64,000 nucleotides of DNA from Lachnospiraceae bacterium 10-1. GTDB taxonomy: Bacteria > Bacillota > Clostridia > Lachnospirales > Lachnospiraceae. Below are positions 8,741-16,757 of the stretch, piece after piece. The notes below the pieces were generated by a model. That model did not search any database, had not been told where the DNA came from, and worked only from the letters and a program-made list of their open reading frames with translations. How positions within the stretch are numbered: position 1 is the stretch's first letter; each line of letters starts with the position of its first letter. Location of the stretch: positions 368,048-432,047 of the forward strand of contig KE159817.1 in NCBI GenBank assembly GCA_000403495.2, given 5' to 3'. The translations under genes and the position numbers were made by a program.

Positions 8741-9259
8741 CTATACAGTTTCGTAGGAAACCAGTTCTTCCACCGGGACTCGTGTCTGTAAATGGCGCTC
8801 CGGATCTGCCGCCTCCTCGTCCGAATACCCGACTGCAAGGATATTGACCGGCTCCAGATTATCTGGCAGCCCGAACTCCCTGCGTATCACATCCGGCTTG
8901 AAATAGCATATCCACACGGAACCAAGACCTGATTCCGTTGCCTGCAGCATCATGTGGTCTGTACATATGGATGCGTCTATATCGGTAGTCTGCTTTTTAT
9001 CAAACGGGCGCACCCATGCCTTCCCGTGGTCAGCGCAGACGATGACCGCCAGCGGCGCTCCGTAAAGGTTCGCCCCTTTCCCAATCTTCGCAAGCCCCTC
9101 ACTGCTCTGGACGACGATCAGACGGACGGGCTGGAGGTTGGCCGCTGTCGGCGCAACATGGGCAGCCTCCAGAATCTTTTGCAGCTTTTCTTCCTCCACT
9201 TTCTTGTCCTTATAGCTCCGGACGGAATAACGCTTCTTTGCAATTTCGATAAAATCCAT
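8741..9259 (-). CDS. Nitroreductase-family flavoprotein
   Basis: The 172-residue protein has the nitroreductase pattern: RYSVRSYKDKKV near the N-terminus for FMN phosphate binding, APTAANLQPVRLIVV, then GLGSVWICYF and ILAVGYSDE. Such enzymes reduce nitro or quinone compounds, or serve in thiol or flavin redox, using NAD(P)H. It is short, like the clostridial single-domain members. It is divergent from the HxlR regulator at 9409, which probably controls it. The substrate is unknown. Confidence 0.88.
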   Translation of the reverse strand: MDFIEIAKKRYSVRSYKDKKVEEEKLQKILEAAHVAPTAANLQPVRLIVVQSSEGLAKIGKGANLYGAPLAVIVCADHGKAWVRPFDKKQTTDIDASICTDHMMLQATESGLGSVWICYFKPDVIRREFGLPDNLEPVNILAVGYSDEEAADPERHLQTRVPVEELVSYETV

Positions 9260-9408
9260 AGTGGCAAATCCTCTCTTTCCATTGTATACTGAACGTGTTA
9301 GTTAACCGTTGACCTAAATTTTAGCAGGATACAGAAATTCCGCAAGAATGCACTTTTTGGGTAGATACTTCCCAAAAGGGTAGCTATAAAAAGGAGAGAA
9401 TACAGACA

Positions 9409-9774
9409 ATGGAATATTCAAAAGACCAGTTCAACTGCCCGGTGGAGGCCACGCTGTTTTTGATCGGCGGAAAATACAAGCCTCTCATCCTCTGGTACCT
9501 GATAGAAAAACCGCTCCACTACATGGAGCTGCAGCGCATGATCCCGAAAGCGACACCCAAAATGCTGTCGCAGCAGCTACACGATCTGGAGGAATGTGGG
9601 ATGCTGCACCGGGAGGTCATCCCGGACAAGCCGCCCAGGACACTGTACTCCCTCACCCCGTTTGGACGCAGCATCATTCCCGTGCTGGATGCCATGTGTA
9701 ATTGGGGTGCAGGCTTTTTAGACGGGCTGGACATCCAGCCGCCATGCTGCAAAAAATCAGCAGGAGAGCCTTGA
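9409..9774 (+). CDS. HxlR-family transcriptional regulator
   Basis: The winged helix is recognisable in LFLIGGKYKPLILWYLIEKP, MLSQQLHDLEECGMLHRE and PPRTLYSLTPFGRSIIPVL. The N-terminal cysteine (Cys10, NCPVEATL) is placed as in the redox-sensing HxlR/YodB/HypR group. It lies divergent to a nitroreductase, a pairing in which these regulators respond to electrophiles. Two GGGTAG motifs (about 9359 and 9379) just before the gene could be operator half-sites. Confidence 0.9.
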   Translation: MEYSKDQFNCPVEATLFLIGGKYKPLILWYLIEKPLHYMELQRMIPKATPKMLSQQLHDLEECGMLHREVIPDKPPRTLYSLTPFGRSIIPVLDAMCNWGAGFLDGLDIQPPCCKKSAGEP

Positions 9775-9801
9775 TAAGCTTTCCTGCTGTTCTTTTCATA
9801 G

Positions 9802-10440
9802 CTATATATCCGGCTCCAATGAGAAAACCCCGTTTTCAAATACAAGCCGGAAAACTGATGCGTTCTTTACCTTCCTCACTTTATCTAACTGCTCCGGCGC
9901 AAATAAATGGATTATTGTCTTTATGGCAAAGGCATGGGTTACTATCAGAATATTGCTGCTTTCCCCCATTCCATGCCTTTGGGCAGTATCTACGAATGCA
10001 GCTTTCAGACGTTCTTCTATTGCCAGGAATGGCTCCGCCATTCCTGGCGTATCATGTTCATAAAGGACATCCGCAACATCGGGGAGCCGCTGATTCAGCT
10101 CTGCAAAAGACGCTCCTCCCAGCCAGTCCGATACATTCTTTATGAAAACCGCATTATTCTCCGCCTCCATACACCCCAGGCACCATTCCCGAAGCCTTAC
10201 GTCCCTTTCTATTGGCACACCGTTCTTTCCGTTTGCTTCCAGAATCAGTTCTGCCGTCTGTATGGCACGGAGCATATCGCTGGTATAAACCGCATCAAAA
10301 TCAATTCCCTTTAATTTTTGCCCTATGTCAGCCACCATCTGCTTTCCTGCTTCGGTGAGCGGTGAATCAGCCCATCCCTGCGCCCGGTCTAAGCTGTTCA
10401 AAAGCGTCTGACCATGCCTGACTATGTAAAAACGAACCAT
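9802..10440 (-). CDS. Histidine phosphatase family protein (phosphoglycerate-mutase-like)
   Basis: The catalytic RHG motif is in YIVRHGQTLLN, and the second histidine is in VTHAFAIKTIIH. The glutamate region REWCLGCMEA and the LTEAGKQMVADIG helix fit the histidine phosphatase superfamily. These enzymes remove phosphate from small metabolites. The start at 10440 follows GAGGTGACGAGT. An upstream in-frame start would add three residues. The gene converges on the HxlR gene. Confidence 0.88.
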   Translation of the reverse strand: MVRFYIVRHGQTLLNSLDRAQGWADSPLTEAGKQMVADIGQKLKGIDFDAVYTSDMLRAIQTAELILEANGKNGVPIERDVRLREWCLGCMEAENNAVFIKNVSDWLGGASFAELNQRLPDVADVLYEHDTPGMAEPFLAIEERLKAAFVDTAQRHGMGESSNILIVTHAFAIKTIIHLFAPEQLDKVRKVKNASVFRLVFENGVFSLEPDI

Positions 10441-10532
10441 ACTCGTCACCTCCGCTGATAGTATAAGAAATTGACATTAAAATAGCAAGCATTTATTTTT
10501 GGGCAATAACTATCATATTACAGAGAGTATTT

Positions 10533-10559
10533 AAAAAGAGCCATTAGACGGCCCTTTTT
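10533..10559. terminator. Bidirectional terminator-like hairpin
   Basis: GAGCC and GGCCC arms around a short loop are flanked by AAAAA on the left and TTTTT on the right, so it could stop transcription on either strand between the histidine phosphatase and the IS21 element. Confidence 0.6.
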
Positions 10560-10741
10560 CCTCGTTATCATTCATTCGTTATTTTTTTGCCATTTTACCA
10601 ATTGAATATTATCCCCCTTGGGAGTCGCCAGTTTTCCGCTTCAGAGCCACCTAGAAATTTCTTCCTTGAGAGCCACCTCAGGTACAAGATATAGTAATAC
10701 TGCCCCTGTCGCTTGAAAATACAACAAAGGCAATATTAGGT

Positions 10742-11527
10742 CTAATGATGTTCAGATGATTGTGCTTCTATCTCGTCAACAAGCCTTTTGAGCTTCTTTG
10801 AATCATACAGCTTTCTCAGGTTTGTTTCATTTGTAGGGATTTCATAGGCATTATGGATAATCCTGTCCATGATGGAATCCGCCTGCGTTCCGCCGCCGAG
10901 CCTGCCATGCCATTCATCCACAGGATATTGTCCGACAAAGATTGTTGAGTTATTGCCGCTGCGTTGTTCAAACAGCTCATAGAGGTTCTTGGCATCCTTT
11001 TCAGTAAGTTTATAATTCAGCCATTCATCAAGGATGAGGACCTGATAGCTGCCGATCCTTTTCCTGTATTTTGTAAGCTTCCTGAGGTTGTCGTTCTGAT
11101 TCTCAAAGTTACGCATCAGGTCAGGCATCCTGATATACAAAACCCTGTAAGTCTGTCTGCACGCTTCCACGCCAAGGGCGCATTCAGGGTAAGTCTTTCC
11201 ATCGTCGATCGGTCCTGTGATGACAAGATTTGTTGCATTGGAAATAAATCCCATTGTGGCCAGATTCAGGATCGTGGACTTTTTTATCTGTCTGGAATCG
11301 TAATCCAGTGATTCCAGACTTGCACAAGGATATTTAAAGTAAGCATTCCTGATAAGCCTGTTTATGAGCCTGTTCTCCCGCTCCTGTATCAGTGTTTCCA
11401 GAAGCAGTTCCAAACGCTTTTCGCAGCTTAGATCCACAAGCTTTATATCTTTTTCCTGCATTTCTATGATTCTTGCAAGGCCGCCAAGTTCCAATACCGA
11501 TAAACTCTTTTTTATTTCAATGTTCAT
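10742..11527 (-). CDS. istB: IstB-like ATPase of IS21
   Basis: The AAA+ helper of IS21 transposition is recognisable by the N-terminal helical part, the sequence KKSTILNLATMGFISNATNLVITGP and the Walker B VLILDEWL, followed by IFVGQYPVDEWHGRLGGGTQADSIMDRIIHNAYEI. The P-loop reads GPIDDGKTY where the family has GPTGSGKTY, so nucleotide binding may be impaired. The start MNIEIKKSL at 11527 is preferred because the family begins there. It overlaps the end of the istA remains. Confidence 0.82.
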   Translation of the reverse strand: MNIEIKKSLSVLELGGLARIIEMQEKDIKLVDLSCEKRLELLLETLIQERENRLINRLIRNAYFKYPCASLESLDYDSRQIKKSTILNLATMGFISNATNLVITGPIDDGKTYPECALGVEACRQTYRVLYIRMPDLMRNFENQNDNLRKLTKYRKRIGSYQVLILDEWLNYKLTEKDAKNLYELFEQRSGNNSTIFVGQYPVDEWHGRLGGGTQADSIMDRIIHNAYEIPTNETNLRKLYDSKKLKRLVDEIEAQSSEHH

Positions 11528-12635
11528 TTGTTGCCTCTCCTTTTCTGTAGTAATCCGCGCCTCTGACAATTCCGGATTTTTTATTGTTTTCCTTGAACTC
11601 TATAAGTTCTTTCTCACTGTTTATACTCTTTGCATTGGAATAGATGGTCTTATAATAAGGCATATGGTATTGCCTAAGTGCTTTATCACATGCTTTTTCA
11701 AGGACTTCCGTTGTATAGATATCCGCTATGGAAAGTATGGCTCCTGCTGTCTGCATGGGTTGTTCTTTCACTTTTGCCTCGTCAAACATCCTGCGGATTA
11801 CCTCAAAGGTTTTGGGGCCTGTTTCCCTTGCTTTGTCACAGAGATCTTCCACTGACAGATTTTTTTGAGCGGCAAAGGAAGATGGGCTTGTTCTGTCCGC
11901 ATACCGTTTGTCATATGTTTGGAAAGTATCGGGTGCTTTGCTATCTCTGTTCTGTTATAATAGATAAATACAAGATAGCTGTTAAATTTGACATCCACCT
12001 TGCAGCCGATATATCTGTATGGAACAGAATACTGGCCTTTGTTCCGCCATATATGGGAGTTGCTGCCAGCTTTATGCCCATAAGACCATTCACAGACTTC
12101 ATAGGGGATAAGCAGCAGGGCTCTCAGGTGTGGTTTTTCTTCCGTTTCAAAGATGCTCCTGCGGCTGCCGGGGCGCTTCTGGAAAGGCTTGTCATTGAAT
12201 TCTTTTACCGCTTTTCGGATTCCGGCATTTAATGCGGCTAATGATGGGAAGGTATCATTTCTGAGTTTTGCGATGACAGCCGTGGCAGTCTTACCCACAC
12301 TCCCTTCCACACTTGCTTTTTGCTTCGGCTTTTTGACGCCTGTTGGCATGATGGCAACAGAATAATAACCCGCCAAGGGAAAGATAGGCCTCATTTCGTA
12401 TGATCTCACCTCTTTTAGGATGTGAGGTCACTCCGGTTTTTAAGTTATCACAGACAACTTTTACCGGTGTCCCGCCAAAAAAACGGAACATGTTTACATG
12501 ACAGGAAAGCCATGCTTTTTCATCCATACTGGCTGCGGCTTCCACATCGCTTATCTGGCTGTAGGGCATAGTTGCAGTAAACAGGTATTCTGGTGGCTCT
12601 GAAGGTGGAAAATACCATTTCCGGATGGCTCTCAA
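11517..12635 (-). pseudogene. istA: IstA transposase, frameshifted and N-terminally deleted
   Basis: Three overlapping frames together give an IstA. They are an integrase core (MFRFFGGTPVKVVCDNLKTG), a middle part (KVDVKFNSYLVFIYYNRTEI) and a C-terminal part (QTAGAILSIADIYTTEVLEK). At least two frameshifts separate them. Only 36 bases lie between the first readable residue and the terminal repeat, so the N-terminal helix-turn-helix region of about 150 residues is missing. The gene cannot make a transposase. Confidence 0.85.
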
Positions 12636-12687
12636 GCGGGAAACTGATGGCTCCCAAGGGGGATAATATTCACTACCTAAGAAACGT

Positions 12688-12736
12688 AAAAAAAGCCGGA
12701 GTAAGCTAAGGTATTGGTCTCTAGCTTTACTCCGGC
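12688..12736 (-). terminator. Rho-independent terminator after the zinc-ribbon genes
   Basis: On the minus strand a stem of about 14 bp (GCCGGAGTAAAGCTA with TAGCTTACTCCGGC) is followed by seven T residues. It lies 46 bases beyond the stop of the second zinc-ribbon gene and would end the long leftward transcription unit. Confidence 0.88.
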
Positions 12737-12781
12737 CCTTCGCAGCTCGTCACTTGGCCGCTCGCTCATTTTGAGTAAACA

Positions 12782-12934
12782 TTATTTGTTTTTCAATGAG
12801 GTCTGTACTAGCCATTCCAGCCTGACTATCCTCCCGCAGTAAGGGCATTTCAACACTATGACTGCCCTTCCTTCTGCGGTGGCAATTATCTCGCAGATTC
12901 CCTTCCGGCACGCCGGACACCTTGCTTTGCACAT
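12782..12934 (-). CDS. Com-like zinc-ribbon protein, 50 residues
   Basis: The sequence begins MCKARCPACRKGICEI and has a second pair in LKCPYCGRIVRLEW, giving two CxxC knuckles of a zinc ribbon. It resembles Com, the small RNA-binding translational activator of phage Mu mom, and other small rubredoxin-like ribbons. The ribosome site is GGAGGATACAGGAA. It is the last gene before the terminator. A role in controlling the preceding array is possible but not shown. Confidence 0.7.
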   Translation of the reverse strand: MCKARCPACRKGICEIIATAEGRAVIVLKCPYCGRIVRLEWLVQTSLKNK

Positions 12935-13010
12935 TTCCTGTATCCTCCCACAGCCACTTCTGGATTTCTAACCGTGATCAGCGGAACGGCCTATACAAAA
13001 AATGGAAGGG

Positions 13011-13181
13011 CTACCCCTGCCGCCTGTTCTTCTTATGTACCATCTTTGGGCTAAATCCCACCCGTATTGTTTCCCCGCAATGCCTGCATTTCATTTCAAG
13101 CACCACTTTTCCCAGCGGCATCTCCTCAATGTCAAAGATGCGCCGCCCGCACTTAGGGTTCTGGCATTTCACCTTTTCCAT
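13011..13181 (-). CDS. Com-like zinc-ribbon protein, 56 residues
   Basis: The protein starts MEKVKCQNPKCGRRIFDIEE and carries a second knuckle in LEMKCRHCGETIRVGF, a zinc-ribbon layout very close to Com of Mu-like phages. The start at 13181 follows GGAGG with 8-base spacing. Its neighbour at 12782 is a second member, and the upstream neighbour is an effector-array gene. RNA binding is inferred from the Com family. Confidence 0.75.
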   Translation of the reverse strand: MEKVKCQNPKCGRRIFDIEEMPLGKVVLEMKCRHCGETIRVGFSPKMVHKKNRRQG

Positions 13182-13212
13182 TGACCACCGCCTCCCCACA
13201 CTGATATGTAAT

Positions 13213-13247
13213 AAGGGAACCAGCCTGTCTCTGCCAGTTCCCTTTTA
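13213..13247. terminator. Hairpin between effector and zinc-ribbon genes
   Basis: AAGGGAAC and GTTCCCTT form an 8-bp stem, followed by TTTTA on the plus strand but only ATTACAT on the minus strand. In the direction of the genes it may be an attenuator or processing hairpin rather than a full terminator. Confidence 0.45.
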
Positions 13248-13270
13248 TCGTTTGTGCTTTATTGGCAATC

Positions 13271-13837
13271 CTACTTATCCAGGAAATCCCAAAACTGCTT
13301 ATAATCCAGATATCCTTTCAGATTCCCGGCATCATACTGCGTCTGCATAGCATCCTTTAAAACGCTGATCCAGTCATTCATCCCGAACAGGTCATCATGT
13401 GTCCTATTGTCAGCGCCATGCTGATTTGCCCCTGCCCTGATAAAAGCAGACTGTGCGTCCGGACATTCCCCGCTTGCCGATAAGTGGCTGGAATATGCAA
13501 ACATATCAATATAGTCACTGCCCGTTGTATCAACTTTTGACACATCCACCATGCGTTCTGTCACATTTCCGCCTTTGTCCCATACCTTCACCTTATATAC
13601 CGGATTTGCAGGGTCAAAGTCCTTCGGCTGGTAGACCGTAAGGGAATAATCCGCCCCGCACATTGAGCCGATTGCCTTTCCATCCTTATCATTTGAAATA
13701 TGTAACTCAAATGTACCACTGGATGCCTGTGCTGCCGGAACCATGTTGCACATCTGGTCGGTGTAATTCCTTCTTGCCCTTCTTGTTTCATACCCTGCTG
13801 CCGGGTATCCTGCTGCTCCTATTCCATTAACATTCAT
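13271..13837 (-). CDS. Array effector, NGIG N-terminus (188 residues)
   Basis: The N-terminus MNVNGIGAAGYPAAGYETRR is shared with the proteins at 16683 and 17255. The middle (NPVYKVKVWDKGGNVTERMV then DVSKV) matches the middle of the 16150-16683 and 18323-19159 proteins, so these form one family. The C-terminus ends GNLKGYLDYKQFWDFLDK, similar to GDWDGYLRYGKWINDIL in the 16150 protein. There is no signal peptide, TM helix or recognised catalytic motif. GGAGG precedes the ATG. Function unknown. Confidence 0.8.
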   Translation of the reverse strand: MNVNGIGAAGYPAAGYETRRARRNYTDQMCNMVPAAQASSGTFELHISNDKDGKAIGSMCGADYSLTVYQPKDFDPANPVYKVKVWDKGGNVTERMVDVSKVDTTGSDYIDMFAYSSHLSASGECPDAQSAFIRAGANQHGADNRTHDDLFGMNDWISVLKDAMQTQYDAGNLKGYLDYKQFWDFLDK

Positions 13838-13867
13838 TTCCTTTCATCCTCCATTATTTTTAATATT

Positions 13868-13922
13868 GCGGCTCCTCTGTCGGTCAGAGCCGCCCCCGCT
13901 CTCTCGATATAAGTCCGAGCAG
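13868..13922 (-). repeat. Leader element copy 2 (two stem-loops)
   Basis: Read on the minus strand, stem 1 is GCTC/GAGC around a loop starting GGACTTA, and stem 2 is GCGGCTC/GAGCCGC around a loop with TGACCGACAGA. It lies 31 bases upstream of an effector start and 29 bases downstream of a 7-codon ORF. Confidence 0.75.
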
Positions 13923-13950
13923 TTTATTGCTCCATGCAAAGGTGATTTAT

Positions 13951-13974
13951 TTATGTTCCCCTGTCAAATTCCAT
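13951..13974 (-). CDS. 7-codon leader ORF, MEFDRGT
   Basis: GGAGGTG precedes ATG at 13974, and the frame stops at TAA after seven codons. The same micro-ORF with small changes occurs at 17362-17385 (MGFDRGS) and 19283-19306 (MKFDRGS), always just before a leader element. Conservation of the ribosome site, length and five of seven residues suggests it is translated. It could be an attenuating leader peptide. Confidence 0.5.
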   Translation of the reverse strand: MEFDRGT

Positions 13975-13997
13975 ACTGATTTTCACCTCCTCTCGCT

Positions 13998-14076
13998 ACT
14001 CCCCGATTCCCCGATTTGCCAGAATACAGGGAATGCCTGCCCTGCCTTGTCAGGCTGTGGCTTATTGGGAATACAC
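13998..14076 (-). repeat. Intergenic repeat B
   Basis: The plus strand carries GGGAATGCCTGCCCTGCCTT and GTCAGGCTGTGGCTTATT. The same stretch is almost identical at 14503-14580 and partial at 17403-17463 and 18233-18300. It fills the gap after an array gene's stop codon. Neither strand carries a convincing ORF. Confidence 0.7.
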
Positions 14077-14083
14077 ACCTTTG

Positions 14084-14482
14084 CTACACCGAATATCCCG
14101 GATCACGAATAAAGGTAGTAAACAGATGCTCTATGCACTTTTCAATCCTGTCTTTATCACTGCTGCTTTCAAAGTCCAATAACCCATCAACATCCACTCC
14201 TATATAATTTGCTATCGCTTCCAGTGGTATCTTGAAGTGTTGTGTAAGACTCTCAATCAATATCTTGTAATATCCATCATTGTCCGGTTTTTCACAGCAA
14301 ATCTGTAGTAAAAATACCATAAGATACTTCTCTTTGTCCTTATCCCTTAATCTATAATTTTCATTACTGTATAACTGTCGTAATTCTTCTTCTGGTATTT
14401 GCGCTGTTATACTAATGGAAGCAAAATCAAATCCCCAATCTAAATATTGTTTTAGCAATTCCTGCAAAGAATATAATTCCAT
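14084..14482 (-). CDS. Unknown 132-residue protein within the array
   Basis: The protein is helical and acidic. Segments SLQELLKQYLDWGFDFASIS and PLEAIANYIGVDVDGLLDFE resemble the helix arrangement of a degenerate helix-turn-helix, but no family is recognised. It lacks the NGIG-type N-terminus of its neighbours, although its ribosome site and start (AGGTAAAGGCCGGTATGG) match those of the 7-codon leader ORF at 17385. It is flanked on both sides by repeat B. Possible roles include a partner or regulator of the neighbouring effectors. Confidence 0.65.
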   Translation of the reverse strand: MELYSLQELLKQYLDWGFDFASISITAQIPEEELRQLYSNENYRLRDKDKEKYLMVFLLQICCEKPDNDGYYKILIESLTQHFKIPLEAIANYIGVDVDGLLDFESSSDKDRIEKCIEHLFTTFIRDPGYSV

Positions 14483-14502
14483 ACCGGCCTTTACCTCCTA
14501 TT

Positions 14503-14580
14503 CCTGTTTCCCGATCTGCCGGAACGCCGGGAATGCCTGCCCTGCCTTGTCAGGCTGTGGCTTATTCGGGATATGCAGCC
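14503..14580 (-). repeat. Intergenic repeat B
   Basis: Nearly identical to the copy at 13998-14076 over the GCCTGCCCTGCCTTGTCAGG core. It lies between the stop of the 514-residue effector and the start of the 132-residue protein. Confidence 0.7.
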
Positions 14581-14587
14581 GTGGGTC

Positions 14588-16132
14588 TTATAAAACTTTC
14601 TTGAACTGATATTTATACATATCGGAATACATATTGCCGGAGGACTGTGGTGTAAACCGGCCATCCAATGCGCCCATATCCACCGCAAAACCGCTGTCCG
14701 CCACGGAGAACGCCCCATCCTTGAACTGGAACTGTGAAGTGAAATCGGGAATCCCCAAGTCTCCGCTTATCCTGATCTTCCCTATGATATCCACCAGCGC
14801 ATCCTTCATCCGTTCTATCCTGGCATTGTCCTTTGTCTTGTTGATCAGATCAGCCGCCTCATCCGGCAGCCCTCCAATCTTCCCGTCTGGCGTCAGATAA
14901 AGATTTTCTAAGGAAATGTCCTCCCCCGTAACCCCTTTCAGGTAGCGCCGGACTTCCTGTATGTCCGTGGCATACCGGTATGTATTGGAGGACAGGTCTC
15001 CCACGCTGTCCGCAATCCCTATGTAATACTGGTACATCCGGTCACCATACTTTTCATCTATCAGCTTCTGCACCTGTTCCCGGACGCCCTCGTCCACTAT
15101 CCCGTCCACGGACACATCCCCATTGCTCCCAATCCGTACCTGCATCCCTTCTATGTCATCACGGGAAATGCCCATGCCTTCCAGATCCTTTACGAAATCA
15201 TCTGAAAAGCTGTTTTTCAGCTCCGCTTTATTCTGCGCCTTTTCCATGTCTTTCAGGTTGGCAAAAATCTTCACATATTCCAGTTCCGCATCGTTTAAGT
15301 CCTTCCCCTCCGCCATGTCCTGCAGCAGTTCATCCACGGTGCGCCCGCCCTTATACTTCTTTTCTTCCGGCAGGCTGTCAAACTGCTTCTGGTGGAGCCG
15401 CTCCAGCTCTTTTAAATAATTCTGCTCCGTCTCCCGCAGGACTGCATTATACTGGTCAAGATATTCCCGCCAGTTTTCATCCTTCCGGCTGTATGCGCTG
15501 TGGAGATTCCCATATGCTTCCCTGACGGCGTCAGTCTTTTCATGTTCCTTGTTTTCGGAAACATGGAAACTGATCTTGTAATAATCATCCGGGGAAACTT
15601 CCTCCCCGTTTCCGTTTTCTACCTTGAGGCAGTATTTATTGGTATTGATATCCCAATTAGGGACGGTCAGCTTCTTCCGCCCCTCGCCGTCCCACTCTGC
15701 CTTCCCCACCTGGTTGCCATACTCGTCATACAGGGTAAGGTCGTAATCACAGCCCTCCGGCATATCAATGTAAGCTTCAACGCCAAAGTAATTCCGTTGG
15801 AAGTTCATAAATGGGATGGAGAAGTTATAAAAATCCACATCCTTTTTATCGCTGAGGCTTCCTTTCAGGCTGCTGGTCTCATCCTTGATCAGAAAATTCA
15901 AATCCAGGAATGTGCTGCCTTTGTCCTTATCGGAAACCTCATAAGTGGTATGCTGTCTGCGGTAAGTGTTATTGCTGCTGAGGGTACAGGTATCCTCCCG
16001 CAGCTCCATGTTCCTGCGCATCTTCCCGTCAAAAAATGCCTCCGTCTCTTTTCCCGTCATGAAGTATACCGGCTTATTTCTGAAAGCCGCTCCATATGTG
16101 GAACCTTGTTCATTTACATTAGTTATTCCCAT
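14588..16132 (-). CDS. Large array effector with a PPC-like beta domain
   Basis: The protein (about 514 residues) begins MGITNVNEQGSTYGAAFRNK. Residues about 85-190 (VDFYNFSIPF, CDYDLTLYDEYGNQVGKAEW, NKYCLKVENGNGEE) resemble the bacterial pre-peptidase C-terminal beta-sandwich found in secreted proteins. A helical region (residues 200-310) and an alpha/beta C-terminal part with ISRDDIEGMQVRIGSNGDVS follow. It looks like a DUF4885-type protein, but I cannot confirm that. The start at 16132 lies 17 bases after the upstream gene's stop, with GGAGG in front. No signal peptide is seen. Confidence 0.75.
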   Translation of the reverse strand: MGITNVNEQGSTYGAAFRNKPVYFMTGKETEAFFDGKMRRNMELREDTCTLSSNNTYRRQHTTYEVSDKDKGSTFLDLNFLIKDETSSLKGSLSDKKDVDFYNFSIPFMNFQRNYFGVEAYIDMPEGCDYDLTLYDEYGNQVGKAEWDGEGRKKLTVPNWDINTNKYCLKVENGNGEEVSPDDYYKISFHVSENKEHEKTDAVREAYGNLHSAYSRKDENWREYLDQYNAVLRETEQNYLKELERLHQKQFDSLPEEKKYKGGRTVDELLQDMAEGKDLNDAELEYVKIFANLKDMEKAQNKAELKNSFSDDFVKDLEGMGISRDDIEGMQVRIGSNGDVSVDGIVDEGVREQVQKLIDEKYGDRMYQYYIGIADSVGDLSSNTYRYATDIQEVRRYLKGVTGEDISLENLYLTPDGKIGGLPDEAADLINKTKDNARIERMKDALVDIIGKIRISGDLGIPDFTSQFQFKDGAFSVADSGFAVDMGALDGRFTPQSSGNMYSDMYKYQFKKVL

Positions 16133-16149
16133 TGTCAGATCATCCTCCA

Positions 16150-16683
16150 TTACTTGCTTTTACAGAAAGTCAGAATATCATTGATCCACTTCCCATACCG
16201 CAGATACCCGTCCCAATCTCCAAGCGTTTTCATATCGTTCATAAGCTCATGCGCCATTGCCATATAATCCGCTTTTTCTTGGTAGGAGGTACCGTCCATC
16301 TTGTCTTTCAGTATCGACATTGTCATAAAATTGCTGTCCGATTTATTCCCGGTATGCGCGTTTAAAGCAAGCAGCTCCATATAAGAGCAGCTATTCGGAT
16401 TTACTTTGCTTACATCCACCATCTGCTCATATTCATTTCCGTTTTTGTCCATTCCTTTTACAATATAAAACGGATTTTCCTCTGAATAATCATCCGCCCT
16501 GTATACATTTGCACTTTCCCCTGTTTTCGCATCATAGATAGAAAATAATGCGTCCGGGGCAATATGTACTACATTTCCTGTTGCTTTCACATTTGCCCCG
16601 AAATTGTCCTTCTCATTGCTTTCTGCCTTTCTTGTTCCCTGCCATGCCGGGTATCCTGCTGTCCCTATTCCATTTACATTCAT
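16150..16683 (-). CDS. Array effector, NGIG N-terminus (177 residues)
   Basis: The N-terminus MNVNGIGTAGYPAWQGTRKA matches the array family. The middle domain NPFYIVKGMDKNGNEYEQMV followed by DVSKV and CSYMELLALNAHTG matches proteins at 13271 and 18323. The C-terminal motif GDWDGYLRYGKWINDIL also recurs. GGAGG stands 8 bases before the ATG. It is immediately followed by the large effector gene, so the two are probably co-translated. Confidence 0.8.
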   Translation of the reverse strand: MNVNGIGTAGYPAWQGTRKAESNEKDNFGANVKATGNVVHIAPDALFSIYDAKTGESANVYRADDYSEENPFYIVKGMDKNGNEYEQMVDVSKVNPNSCSYMELLALNAHTGNKSDSNFMTMSILKDKMDGTSYQEKADYMAMAHELMNDMKTLGDWDGYLRYGKWINDILTFCKSK

Positions 16684-16694
16684 TTTTCAAATCC

Positions 16695-16745
16695 TCCATT
16701 GTTATGCAATCCATCTGGCAATCAGAAGCGTTCCTGCCTTCTGTG
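16695..16745 (-). repeat. Highly degenerate leader element (second stem only)
   Basis: The minus strand reads ACGCTTCTGATTGCCAGATG, which aligns loosely with stem 2 and its loop in the other copies. Stem 1 and GGACTTA are not recognisable. It lies between two array genes where a full element would be expected. Confidence 0.3.
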
Positions 16746-16757
16746 CCATAATGTATC

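Larger units (their letters stand above)
10604..12671 (-). mobile_element. Degenerate IS21-family element
   Basis: Terminal inverted repeats begin GAATATTATCCCCCTTGGGA at 10604 and, inverted, end at 12671, with similarity continuing inward (CCGCTT, GAGAGCCA). Inside are istB (intact frame, altered Walker A) and an istA broken by frameshifts and lacking its N-terminal third. It sits after the zinc-ribbon genes and their terminator. It is probably immobile. Confidence 0.85.

Noticed and set aside
15500-16267. A 255-codon plus-strand ORF opposite the large effector
   Set aside because: It lies antisense to a longer frame with a clear domain pattern and ribosome site, and its translation has no family resemblance and poor composition.
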